From: Balanoglossus misakiensis
Taxonomy: Eukaryota; Hemichordata
NCBI GenBank assembly: GCA_040954595.2
Contig: CM082580.2
Coordinates: 11,284,001 to 11,348,000 of the forward strand
Length of the DNA stretch: 64,000 bases
Direction: 5' to 3'
The notes beneath the pieces were generated by a model. That model was not told the DNA's origin. It was given only the letters and a program-made list of their open reading frames with translations, and ran no database searches. This document shows positions 37,480 through 46,500 of the stretch, piece after piece. The position numbers and the translations under genes were made by a program. The first letter of the stretch is position 1. The number at the start of each line of letters is the position of its first letter.

Positions 37480-40400
37480 AGACCCGGCCTCGCCAAGGTG
37501 GCGTCAGCGGAAGAAAGGGGAACGGCACTTGAGTATGCATTTGAAAACATGTTGTTGGGCAAAGAAAATTGGCGTGTAAGCTACAATAAGAGCACTTGTT
37601 TGAGGTGCGGTCTTGTAGCGGCATTGTCCGGGTGCTCTCGCAGATTACCTAGGAGAAAGATGCGACCCCTAGAAAAAAAATTGAAAGAGAAAAAAAGGGG
37701 GAGAAAAGATAGTAATGATTATAAGCAGATTGGCTCAAGGTGGTTAGTATAATAGACCGTGTCTTGTTTTCAGCGACGCAGACTTTTGTTGACAAGATTA
37801 CGGTATTCACAGCGCGAATTTGCAGGCATGAATCAATGTAATTACTGATTTAAGGTCGGATTATGCAGCGTAAACCCCCACGTGTAACAAGCAAACTCGC
37901 CCTCGGGGCGCATTTGCCATGCAGATCTCTCAATAAAGGCGCACAGCATGAGAACACAGCGAACGCCCCGTTTGTTTGCTAAAGAAACAAGCCAAGTGTA
38001 AGCGAAACCCAAACTTTGTCCAGCAAGTGTGCAAACAGTGTCCCGCTAGGAAAAAAAACACACGAAAACGTGAGCGCTTCTGGTCTTGCCAGAATTCCGC
38101 ACCCAGTAAAGACCAGTTGAGACTCACTTAACGCATTTACGCCGAATGATTACCACCACTCTTCCAATTATGTCATTGTGGGCGATTCGACACTTCAATG
38201 TAACCGGTACTTGAGAATGTAGGCCCTATTTAATTAAAGAGAAAAGATCCACAAGTCGGGACAAATTGAAGGATAATTAAAGAGACGGGTGATAAGTGTC
38301 GAAGCGAAGGCAACTTTTTGGAGTCAGGTGGCCTAAACTTTACCGAGGCGCATTTCTGTTGACATTTTTTGTTGAGTTTGTAATAGCAGTCCCCCGAAAA
38401 GCCATCAGTGGCGAAAATGAAAGAAGCCGGATGGTCATAGTCTCCAGACCAAATCACCTAATGGAAACTCATTGCAGAGTTTCTGTCAGTGAGTTTGCTG
38501 AAGCATTGAGAATCGATCATCAACAGGTGTGATTGTTAAAATAATATGGTAAATAGCATTCTGAACTCGTCCATCCATCTTTTCTGATTTGCCAACGGCT
38601 TTTATACACAATCCCGTAGGGAGGGCATACTATTTTCACTGAATCTGCAAAAATGTTAAGAAATGACATATTGTGACGTTTTGCAACGTGACACTAACGG
38701 GGAGATCCTCGCGTGTTTGCATTCCAAGCGCATTTCGGGTTTTTATGTGATGGAATGTTGCAATGGGAAGGTGGAGGACAACAACATGTCCTCGCCTTGC
38801 TTTTCACGAAAGTGGACAAACACCGAGGGAAAAAATGCCCACGGGTCACGGCGCCATACAAGAGCGTTGGTATTTCACAGTGATGCGGCAACAAAGAGGG
38901 TGGATAAAGGGGGGAGGAGGTGAAGCCGTCCGGCGTACCCTCCTTTCAACTTTTGTATTCACTCACGGCGCTGTGAGAGGACAATGACCACGGGGGTCCG
39001 AGTGGATTCTTGGCGTTTTTGCGGTTTTCCACGAATGCCAGCCACTGAATGAAAGACTCCTCGTGGAGTAAATCTCTTGGAAAGAGATGGTGTAAACAAC
39101 CTGGTTAAATTGGGATGAGGGACACGTGAAAAAGAAATAGAACCTGTTCTCCGTCAAAATTCACGTTATTGATTTTTGTCGGCGCGCGTGCGCGGCAAAT
39201 TAACCAGGTTGTCATTTTATAGAGTCACTGTTAAATAACAGGACAAATCATTCAATTCTTGGCCGAAATGTACCTGTGTTTTTGGTACAAGAAAACCCGA
39301 TTCAACAAAACCTTTCAGAGATGTGCGATACAGAAATCACACACAAAATCCACTCAATGACAATGGAAAATCGTTGCACATTTGTGAACGTCTTCCTGGA
39401 AATATTGATCTTCAAAAGGTAAAATCTTTCAAAATACCCGCAATTGCACAGTTTTGGGGGAATATTTGAAATACTTGTGCTTTTGTGGAATAAGCAACTG
39501 TTATTAGGACAAAATTGCGCCTGGCGGATTTGCATGCAAAATCGCATTTCAAGTTATAAACGAAGACCCGCCCTCCCACACTACACCAGACAATCGATCG
39601 CACCCAGGGTCCCGAAAATTCCTGCATTTGAATCTTACTAAACATTTCGGTCTCGATATTTCGATTCCCCAAAGAGCATATCTGTCGCAGGTGAAAAAAT
39701 GGCTTACAACCCTTACTTCATAAGTCACCAAGCCTTCCAACGTAATTTGCACGTTTGCGCGTACCTCTCTGCATACGATGGCATCTTCCTTCAGCGTTTG
39801 AACAATTGCTTTTTGTTAGTAATGTCGGCCATTGTTGTCTGTCATTAAGGTACATGCACGGGGATTTGTCAGTGGCGGTTCTTGCAGACGCCGAGGGTGA
39901 ATCTGAATCAAGGACCGGGTACGCTATGATATCATGACGTCAACGATACTGTCAACATGACGATTATCGAATAAAGGACAATGTGCTGATAAAGATGTTA
40001 TTCAAAATTCTGTGTACATTCAGCTATGAACACGTGTATTTTTCATGGCCATCTTGAAATATATCTCTGTACAAATCCCATTCTCTCGCCCATGTTTGAT
40101 ATCTCGCTCAGTCTTGCACAGTAGACATATCGATGACCTGCTCGAAAATAAACATAATATTGTTCCGAGGTCTGTAACGATAGCTTTTGTTATCACCATG
40201 CCAAATACTAGTATGACTCGCTGTAGATCGACTGTTTTCCTATGAAAATTGCTGGATCCCGGTGCCAGTTTGCACTTAAAAGCGCTAAACGATTCAATCC
40301 AACCCAGTGAAGTCTGCGCGCCACTGCACGAGAAGTTAACGCGGCTGTGCGCGCGCCATCCACCACCGTTCTCTCTCTCAGCTCCCTAATCGCCATTTTG

Positions 40401-40663
40401 AAGGAATCGGGGTCTGTATGTCGGATTTAGTGTTAGTGGAGAATGATTGTTTTGTGTTGTTCCTATTCCGTATTTGCTCTCATACAATTATTATTATCAT
40501 GGCAGTTAAGCATTGCTGTACACTGAATTATAACAATGCGATTGCATTTATCATTTGAACACCTGATCACTAGAAACCTGAGATATTTGCTTTGTTTTCA
40601 ACTTGGGGTACAGCAGCGTAACCTGTAGCTCGGTACAATCTCGGGGTTTATTTCGCTCTCCAG

Positions 40664-40808
40664 ATGGCCACCCCAGCGGTGCCCGACACGTTAGTCTGGC
40701 GAGGTGTTGGCCACGACGTGTGGCGAACGCGGCGGGGTTGCTTCGACCGGTGCTGCGAGCGACTGGTGACGAGATATGAAACCCGGCAAGACCCCAATGT
40801 CGGTATCG
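40664..40808 (+). CDS. First recognised exon of an unidentified gene
   Basis: An ATG opens 48 codons plus one base, ending exactly at a consensus GTGAGT donor (40809-40814), phase 1. The peptide starts MATPAVPDTLVWRG and contains HDVWRTRRGCFDRCCERL, a basic, Cys-containing stretch. An in-frame stop lies 15 codons upstream. The bases just before the ATG (TTCGCTCTCCAG) look like an acceptor, so a 5' untranslated or coding exon may lie upstream. The phase matches the next exon across a 246-base intron. Product not recognised. Confidence 0.55.
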
Positions 40809-41054
40809 GTGAGTATCGCGTGCGTGCAATAACGGGGTGTCTAACAGGAGAAAGCCAGTCGATACGCGCACACACGTCTAAACAATGCGACTGAAAACAG
40901 TTACCGCAATCTGTGGATGGGAAAAATTGCTGAACAGAACAGACGATCGACCAATTTATACCGATCGAATAACGGAGTCCAGTTAAAACTAGACAGAAGG
41001 TCGACTTCGACCGTTTTGTCTTCTTTTTTTACACTCTACTCTGTCTTGGTCAAG

Positions 41055-41662
41055 ATGGGTCACTCACACTCGTCGATCAGCTGATTTGCGACCATCAGCA
41101 AGAATATGACACCCCAACACTTTCCAAATCAACCCCAACACTTTCCACCGACAACTTTTACCGAGAATCCATTTCAAAAACTCTGGGCATAAGCAGACCA
41201 GAGCCAGCCAGGAAAAGAGAGTACGAACGGCGGGCGAATTGGAACCGGCATTTATCTGCAGATTCGATCGCTCGCAGACTTGAACAGGTACAAACCACTT
41301 CAGTCTCTTCGCTCACTAGCAAACACTCGAGGCCGCTGAAGAGAGATCGCCGCCAAACACTCCGCCTTTTTATGGCCAAAGCCAAGTGCTCTGTTCCATT
41401 GACGCGGAGATTGAACCGTGACACTAGAGTCGCTTCGTTTATAGACAGCAGTGACAAGAAGATCAGACAATCTCGGTCTTCAAGCTCTATTGGTGTGTTT
41501 TTTCTTGTTGCTGACGACGCTTTCGTTTTGTGCGGAGAGATTTCCATGGCTCCGGCAAACACGTCATCTTTGACACGCGGATTTCTGACGACAAGGAACT
41601 TCCAATATCAAAAAACATTAGTAAGACGCGTCACTTGTTTTCTAGCTGCTAGGGTAAACTAA
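41055..41662 (+). CDS. Second exon of the unidentified gene (end uncertain)
   Basis: A long pyrimidine tract and CAAG acceptor (to 41054) precede a frame open for about 200 codons to TAA at 41660-41662. The first two bases complete the codon left by the exon at 40664 to give Asp, so the join is in phase. The product would be about 250 residues if translation runs to this stop. It has a small internal duplication (TPTLSKSTPTLST, from two CCCCAACACTTTCCA copies), then a basic, Arg-rich middle (PARKREYERRANWNRHL) and RRDRRQ-type clusters. No membrane segment is clear. GT donors exist inside the frame, a good one (GTAAGA, phase 0) at 41621, so the true end may be earlier. The long open minus frame here is its shadow. 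Family not recognised. Confidence 0.55.
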
Positions 41663-41771
41663 TTACAAGATGAACCAGGAACATCTCCCCTCTTCATCAC
41701 TTCCATTTCCACCACCACCCCCCTTCTCCCCCCTCTCTCTGAATGACGCTTGTACTGACGAATATTAACAG

Positions 41772-41931
41772 AAGTACAACGGATGAAAGAGTGACAGAGA
41801 AAGAGGTAATGCCTTCAGGGCCGTCTAAATGGCCCGGGCCGACGTATCGATTCGGAGCTTCTAGTACGTTCATCGACAGCACACGTGACGGCTACCCACG
41901 CCGAGGTGATACCAAGTCTCGTTTTTTGTGA
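41772..41931 (+). CDS. Possible last exon of the unidentified gene
   Basis: A C/T-rich tract and AACAG acceptor precede a frame that ends at TGA 41929-41931. The peptide includes MPSGPSKWPGPTYRFG, then SSTFIDSTRDGYPRRG. The PGPTYRFG stretch recalls short Pro-Gly repeats in sperm-tail proteins, but that is only a resemblance. A poly(A) signal follows at 42173. The entry phase (two bases carried over) does not fit any strong donor of the exon at 41055, so this link is unresolved. Confidence 0.3.
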
Positions 41932-42172
41932 GTTAAAAAAAAACAAGTAACAGAAGAGAGAAAACACCGGTCCGCGTAGATAGTGTCCGACAATATTGCC
42001 ACTGAACGCAGCTCCGTGTCTCAGAACAGACTACACGCAAACACCGATGACGTAGCCCTCACACACCCGGGTGAGGTTTCGGTGTGGCCATAATACAAAG
42101 TTTACCCAATGCAACATTAAAGTGTAGAAAATGGGACGCTGTTTGTTATAGGGATAAGTGCGCGTATTAATC

Positions 42173-42178
42173 AATAAA
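42173..42178 (+). terminator. Candidate poly(A) signal AATAAA
   Basis: First AATAAA after the 40.7-kb gene, followed by a G/T-rich GCGTGGGGAAATTTG. It suits a 3'UTR of about 240-510 bases depending on which exon is last. Confidence 0.45.
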
Positions 42179-42195
42179 AGCGTGGGGAAATTTGC

Positions 42196-43860
42196 CATCA
42201 ACTCCACTTGTTAAGAGTCCTCTACCTCATGCTAGGTTCTCATGCCGTACTCTGCTATCAGACAAATAATTTCGATGATAAATTTATATCTGTATCGCAA
42301 AATATTAACAGGGCAACCTGTGCGTACTGGTCGTCTCAAAAGTTGGTTAAAAGGCGATTGGCTGGCAGCACGCGCAACCCGTGTGCTGGCGCGAGCCCCC
42401 GGAGGTTATAAACGGGTTTTCTTCCAAGGCCCGTTGTTGTACCCTTGTCATTGGTTCATAACTTTGCCAGAGACACGAAACCCATGGCGACGTTGCCAAT
42501 ATAATTCGCAGGTATCAGCTCTGGCACGAGGTTCTGATAGCACTCTGTTGCCCTCCCGATAAATAAACAAACTGCGCCCGTGATATGATAAATGTTAAAG
42601 TTAACATACGTAGAGAGATATCATGATGGATTGGGGGGATCCGGTGATAAAGCATGGCGAGTGGTGCGGCTGCGCAGCCAGCGTTGGCGACTCGACCACG
42701 ATCAACGCTCTGCGTGTCATAAACAACCCTGCGACAATGCGCCAATGCAGGGGAGCCCACTAGATTGCATGATTGAAATATCATGAAACATCATCAAAAT
42801 AATTACGTCAAATTAATCACTGGATATTGTAATTAACGGTGTCTCAATGCGCTTAGTGGTCTCGGAGTTCCGGGGATCACTGCATGCAACGTAATGGTTT
42901 CGAATGATCCAAATAGTCAAACAAGCAATTGATTGTAACGCTGCATGGACTATCACGGGGACGGCACATAACACACATCCGCCGGCAAACACTGGTGGTG
43001 CACCGAAGCCTTCCGCTACGGAACTGCCGACACTCGGTGCGAAAATGGGGCAATATAAATGTTTCATTCAGTGGTTCATCCGCCGCGAAATAGAGTAGTA
43101 TTTACCCCTACTTCGCCAAATAAGCCAGCTTTATCGGCACGTGTTCTCGAAGGCCAATAATCGTTTCGGTTGATGTGTTTCGCGTGACTGAACGTGCGCT
43201 GTTATTTCAATTTTTCTACGGCGGTCGGTATCAGATTTCAAGTACGAATGCCATTTCCACGAAGTCGTCGCGTTAAGCTCCGGGGCTGAGTGTTCAATTG
43301 GGAATTTATGAAGTAAACCTACGCTTGCCACATGCATTATTTTTAAAGCGTCTCCGTCAAAACTCTTACGAGGGTGGACGTTTCGAGCAGTACCGCGTTG
43401 GCGACAAACAGCCATAGAAACAGACCTCAAACACAATAATTATTTGATTGAAAGAAGAAATTAATTTTCAATTCTTGGATCTTTGAATTTCTAGATTAAG
43501 ATGCGTAGATTCCAACCTCAGCAAAGCAAGCCCACTTGTCAGTGTTATCGAAAACTGGACGCGACAATCCTCTTGTGCGCGCGTACCAGGTTGAATCATC
43601 AACGGCCACGAAAACAGAGTGTGGTAATTTAAATATGGAAATTTCATTTCTTTTGCTTTTTTAGGTTCAGTTCATTATTTCATGAGATAAGTTGGCAAGC
43701 TGGGCGTGTTGCGACTGCAAAACTCTTCCGAAAGATGTGAAACAGAGAAAATCTATTTTTAAAACAGGGCTATGTATATGTTATGAAGCATGAGGTGTCG
43801 TCATACACGGCTTTGGCGTGCGCAGTCTCAGTGTGTGCGTCAGTAATGTTGTGGACGGAG
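42196..43860. other. Interval between the unidentified gene and PTF1A
   Basis: No gene is called. A minus-strand frame at 43131-43436 has an ATG, 101 codons and ordinary composition, and would be transcribed divergently from PTF1A, but it has no splice or homology support. The rest is presumably proximal regulatory DNA of PTF1A; no motif is certain. Confidence 0.45.
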
Positions 43861-43871
43861 GACGTCGCGTG

Positions 43872-43940
43872 ATTGGTCATCGGTCCGGCTGATTGACACG
43901 CACTCGCCCGTTTGGTGTGTGGCTTGTTGGGGGGATATAA
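43872..43940 (+). promoter_or_regulatory. Core promoter of the PTF1A-like gene: inverted CCAAT and TATA box
   Basis: ATTGG (inverted CCAAT) at 43872-43876 and TATAA at 43936-43940 are spaced about 60 bases apart, a normal arrangement. Transcription would start near 43965, giving a 5'UTR of about 170 bases. The start site is inferred from spacing only. Confidence 0.5.
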
Positions 43941-43961
43941 CGTCGGTGGCGTGACGGCTGT

Positions 43962-44135
43962 ATGCCAGAAACGAACCAGCCGCTCTGTCGTCTGCATCGG
44001 CACCGTGTGTACAATTGGCACACCTCTCCAGAATATCCAGCCTGCCTTTTTTCTTTTCTTTCGTCAGAACGGAAAGAAAAGAACGACTCAGCCTTGAAGA
44101 AGAAGAAGAAGAAAATAGGAAGACTTTCTACCTGA
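43962..44135 (+). promoter_or_regulatory. In-frame upstream ORF ending two codons before the PTF1A start
   Basis: ATG at 43962 opens 57 codons in the same frame as the main ORF and ends at TGA 44133-44135; then AAG and the main ATG follow. It includes a run of Lys codons from a GAA-type repeat. The predicted transcription start is almost on top of this ATG, so whether the mRNA contains it is unclear. If it does, it could lower or redirect initiation at the main start. Confidence 0.35.
44095..44114. repeat. (GAA)n short repeat in the 5'UTR
   Basis: About six GAA/AGA units just upstream of the PTF1A start codon. Confidence 0.8.
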
Positions 44136-44138
44136 AAG

Positions 44139-44562
44139 ATGGATATCGCAGCCATGGAGAACATCCAGTTGGAGAATCGCCAACACTTCGTCTTCCCAGA
44201 CATCAATGACAACACTTACGAACTTCTGACGTCACACTTCGAAAACCGGCAGCAGGACCAAGAAAACCTGAAAAGGCGCAGGAAAAAGAAATGCAATAAC
44301 CAAATATTCCACCAGAGGACCGCGGCGAATCAGCGGGAAAGGAAACGCATGCAGTCGATAAACGATGCTTTCGAAGGACTCAGAACCCATATTCCTACCC
44401 TGCCTTACGAAAAGAGACTTTCCAAAGTGGACACTCTCCGGTTGGCGATCGGTTACATCGGTTTTCTCTCGGAACTCGTGTCGACAGGCGGAAACAACAA
44501 CAACGACCCGTTGCAATCCACCTGTCCAGAGCAGCCGAAGAAAATAATCATTTGTCATCGAG
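44139..44562 (+). CDS. PTF1A: PTF1A-like bHLH transcription factor, exon 1
   Basis: Exon 1 encodes residues 1-141 plus the first base of codon 142, ending at a GTAAGC donor. A basic stretch (KRRRKKK, 45-51) leads into the bHLH domain at about 59-114: basic region [12 protein letters not shown], helix 1 with [10 protein letters not shown], loop [16 protein letters not shown], helix 2 [15 protein letters not shown]. The [19 protein letters not shown] stretch is diagnostic of PTF1A. The exon ends in KKIIICHRG, start of the conserved C-terminal block. In vertebrates PTF1A dimerises with an E-protein and binds RBPJ (or RBPJL) as the PTF1 complex, specifying pancreatic and GABAergic or inhibitory neuronal fates; here a neural role is the safer inference. 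An in-frame TGA two codons upstream fixes this as the longest N-terminus; ATG at 44154 has the better Kozak context and could be used. The spliced protein is 206 residues, much shorter than the roughly 325 of vertebrates, mainly at the N-terminus. Confidence 0.95.
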
Positions 44563-45569
44563 GTAAGCTGAGGTTATTTCCCTTCTCTACCTATTAAGAA
44601 AAATAAGGGGGGGACGAATATGACTCACTATTCGGATGTCTTGCTTGCCGGCAATTGTTCTGTTTTGAGTGCTTGTATTAGACCCAGAGACGCGTGAGCG
44701 TCAAGAGCTCTGCAAATTTGTCTATTATTGTGTTTGGGTACATTAGAGTGAACAAACACCAGATCGCATAGCCACTCGATATCCCCCAAGTCCAAATCCT
44801 GTGCAAGATATCAAAGGCAGCCAAAAAAGACACCAGTTATTGAGATGTCAACACAAAGGTCTAAAATGAACATCACTGTGTCGAGTAATTGTATTCATTA
44901 GTACCGATTAGATACCATAGACGCTTGGCCTTGTTTAGTAATCATTGCAATTTCTCAATACCTTCCTCCTGACTCGGTACGTCTCTGTAAATCTCCCTCT
45001 CGATTATCGGTGTTAGCCGTAGCGTGCAAACGTTGATCGCGCCTGACCGCAATATTTGTGTGTTTGCCGGGGACCGTTTTCTTGTTTGACGTACGCCTCT
45101 GCCGTGCTAATTATACACGCAAATCCTTGTTTTGTTATTAAACGTTGTTAGTGTAAACTTTTCAAAAGCAAACCCATTTACACTTAGGTATTCATGTATG
45201 GAAGACCTATGTCTCATTCTGAAGAAAAAATCAAGGGTTGAAACGTTGCATGTCATTGACAAAACATTTCAAGAAATGAAAGTATCGCTTGGCGTCTTTT
45301 AGTTTTGAAAGTTTTCACCGTTTTCGTTTACAGATACACATTATAAAGGCGACCGTTTTTATTTCCAAATAAGCATGCTCCCCAGAATTTGGGTTTTCGA
45401 AATGAGCACACGCACAACGGGGAAAACGTCCGCTCGTTGTTTTTGATGCAGTCGCTTCCATATGGAACGTTCAACTGGTCTTGCCAGTTGAAAACGTGGC
45501 GTTCGCTTCTGCAGAAACCCTTGATATCTAGCGTACTTACATATCCCTTCTGTTTTCTTGTTGCTGTAG
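44563..45569 (+). other. Single intron of the PTF1A-like gene
   Basis: GTAAGC donor and a CTTCTGTTTTCTTGTTGCTG tract ending in TAG at the acceptor; 1007 bases, phase 1. The coding frame of exon 2 extends back into the intron by chance (from 45389), but the homology to PTF1A starts exactly after the acceptor. No conserved element could be identified inside by eye. Confidence 0.9.
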
Positions 45570-45766
45570 GGTCACCGTCTCCGACAGAAATGGAATACGG
45601 CCTGCCGCCACTTGCTGGTCATTCCCTGTCCTGGACGGACGACAAGCAGAGGAAAAACAAGTGCACAGGTCCCAACAACACGATGACGGCCAAGGTGTGG
45701 ACGCCGGAAGACCCGCGGCAAAACAAGCTCTCCCCGTGTACAGCGGAGACGCTCGTCATGCAGTGA
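45570..45766 (+). CDS. PTF1A: PTF1A-like bHLH transcription factor, exon 2
   Basis: Encodes the rest of codon 142 and residues 143-206, ending at TGA. It begins [20 protein letters not shown] followed by W163, then after a divergent spacer [10 protein letters not shown] with W185. These two blocks match the C-terminal conserved segments of vertebrate PTF1A needed to contact RBPJ/RBPJL; the tryptophan in the VWTPEDPR block is the known critical residue. Both are intact, so an RBPJ-linked PTF1 complex is expected. The intron interrupts the gene between the HRG and SPSP motifs, consistent with the two-exon vertebrate gene. The tail after VWTPEDPR is short and unlike vertebrate sequences. Confidence 0.95.
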
Positions 45767-46500
45767 ACTCTCGGTGTTCAAAGAAACAGTTTGAAAGACT
45801 CCGTTTCTTGAAACGTGTCTGAGCACCTGTTCCCCCCGTCGTCTAGCCAATAACAATCGAGCAAGCAGATAGAACACCTGCTGATTTGGGGCGACAGGGC
45901 ATGAACTATGAGAAGACGATGGTGCTCAGCTTCAAAGCACAGAAACTGCCAACTCTCCTGCCGAATAATTCAGCAACATTTTCCGTGTTTCTTTAGAGAC
46001 TTGTTCTAGGTGTATACAGAGAGCGTAGCGACGACGAGAAGGCACACTGCCGGACACGAAGCCTTGTAACTACGTAGTTCTAGAATACACGCCATTAGGA
46101 ACGATGCCTCGTCTCTTGATGAATTTTGGGAGCGATAGTGTCACAATCCTGTTTGACTATCTCATGCAAAACTGCCAAACAATCATGGAATTGACATCGA
46201 AAAACTTGAAAACGTCTCCCACGAACACCGCCATGCTGAAACGCCGGGGCCATTTTGTATAGTGACGAACACTCCAAGCCTGTCAAGCTTAGTGTGCCGA
46301 GATGTTAGACTGTATGAACCAGTCAGCAAGAAACGCATAAGTATGTCAACGAACTAAACAGTTGTGACTGAGTTTGTCTTTTATGTCGTTAGCCACAGCA
46401 ATGATCGGTCGTGTATGTGTTATGTCAGCTTTTGATATCTTAAAAAGAGAAATTATATTAAAATGTATCGAAATATATTAAACGTGTGTCTTGTGATTTC
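45767..46500 (+). other. 3' untranslated region of the PTF1A-like gene
   Basis: No coding signal. The region becomes AT-rich and ends near two ATTAAA hexamers followed by a GT-rich CGTGTGTCTTGTG element, giving a 3'UTR of about 0.7 kb. Confidence 0.6.
46457..46482 (+). terminator. Two ATTAAA poly(A) signals of the PTF1A-like gene
   Basis: ATTAAA at 46457-46462 and 46477-46482, both the common AATAAA variant, with a GT-rich downstream element starting at about 46483. Confidence 0.6.

Larger units (their letters stand above)
25740..40663. other. Long, mainly noncoding interval
   Basis: About 15 kb with no recognised gene. It holds the largest microsatellite of the window (31.36 kb), a Ser-coding-looking ATC/GTC repeat at 32.6 kb, several G- or C-runs, a candidate minus-strand exon at 31.2 kb, a minus-strand open frame at 26763-27092 and a 40-base exon-like island at 29314-29353. 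The remaining short open frames lack splice support and are not called. Confidence 0.55.

Noticed and set aside
41158-41562. 134-codon open frame on the minus strand
   Set aside because: Antisense shadow of the + strand exon at 41055-41662, which has splice support.
43877-44558. Minus-strand open frames over PTF1A exon 1
   Set aside because: Antisense shadows of the recognised bHLH coding sequence.
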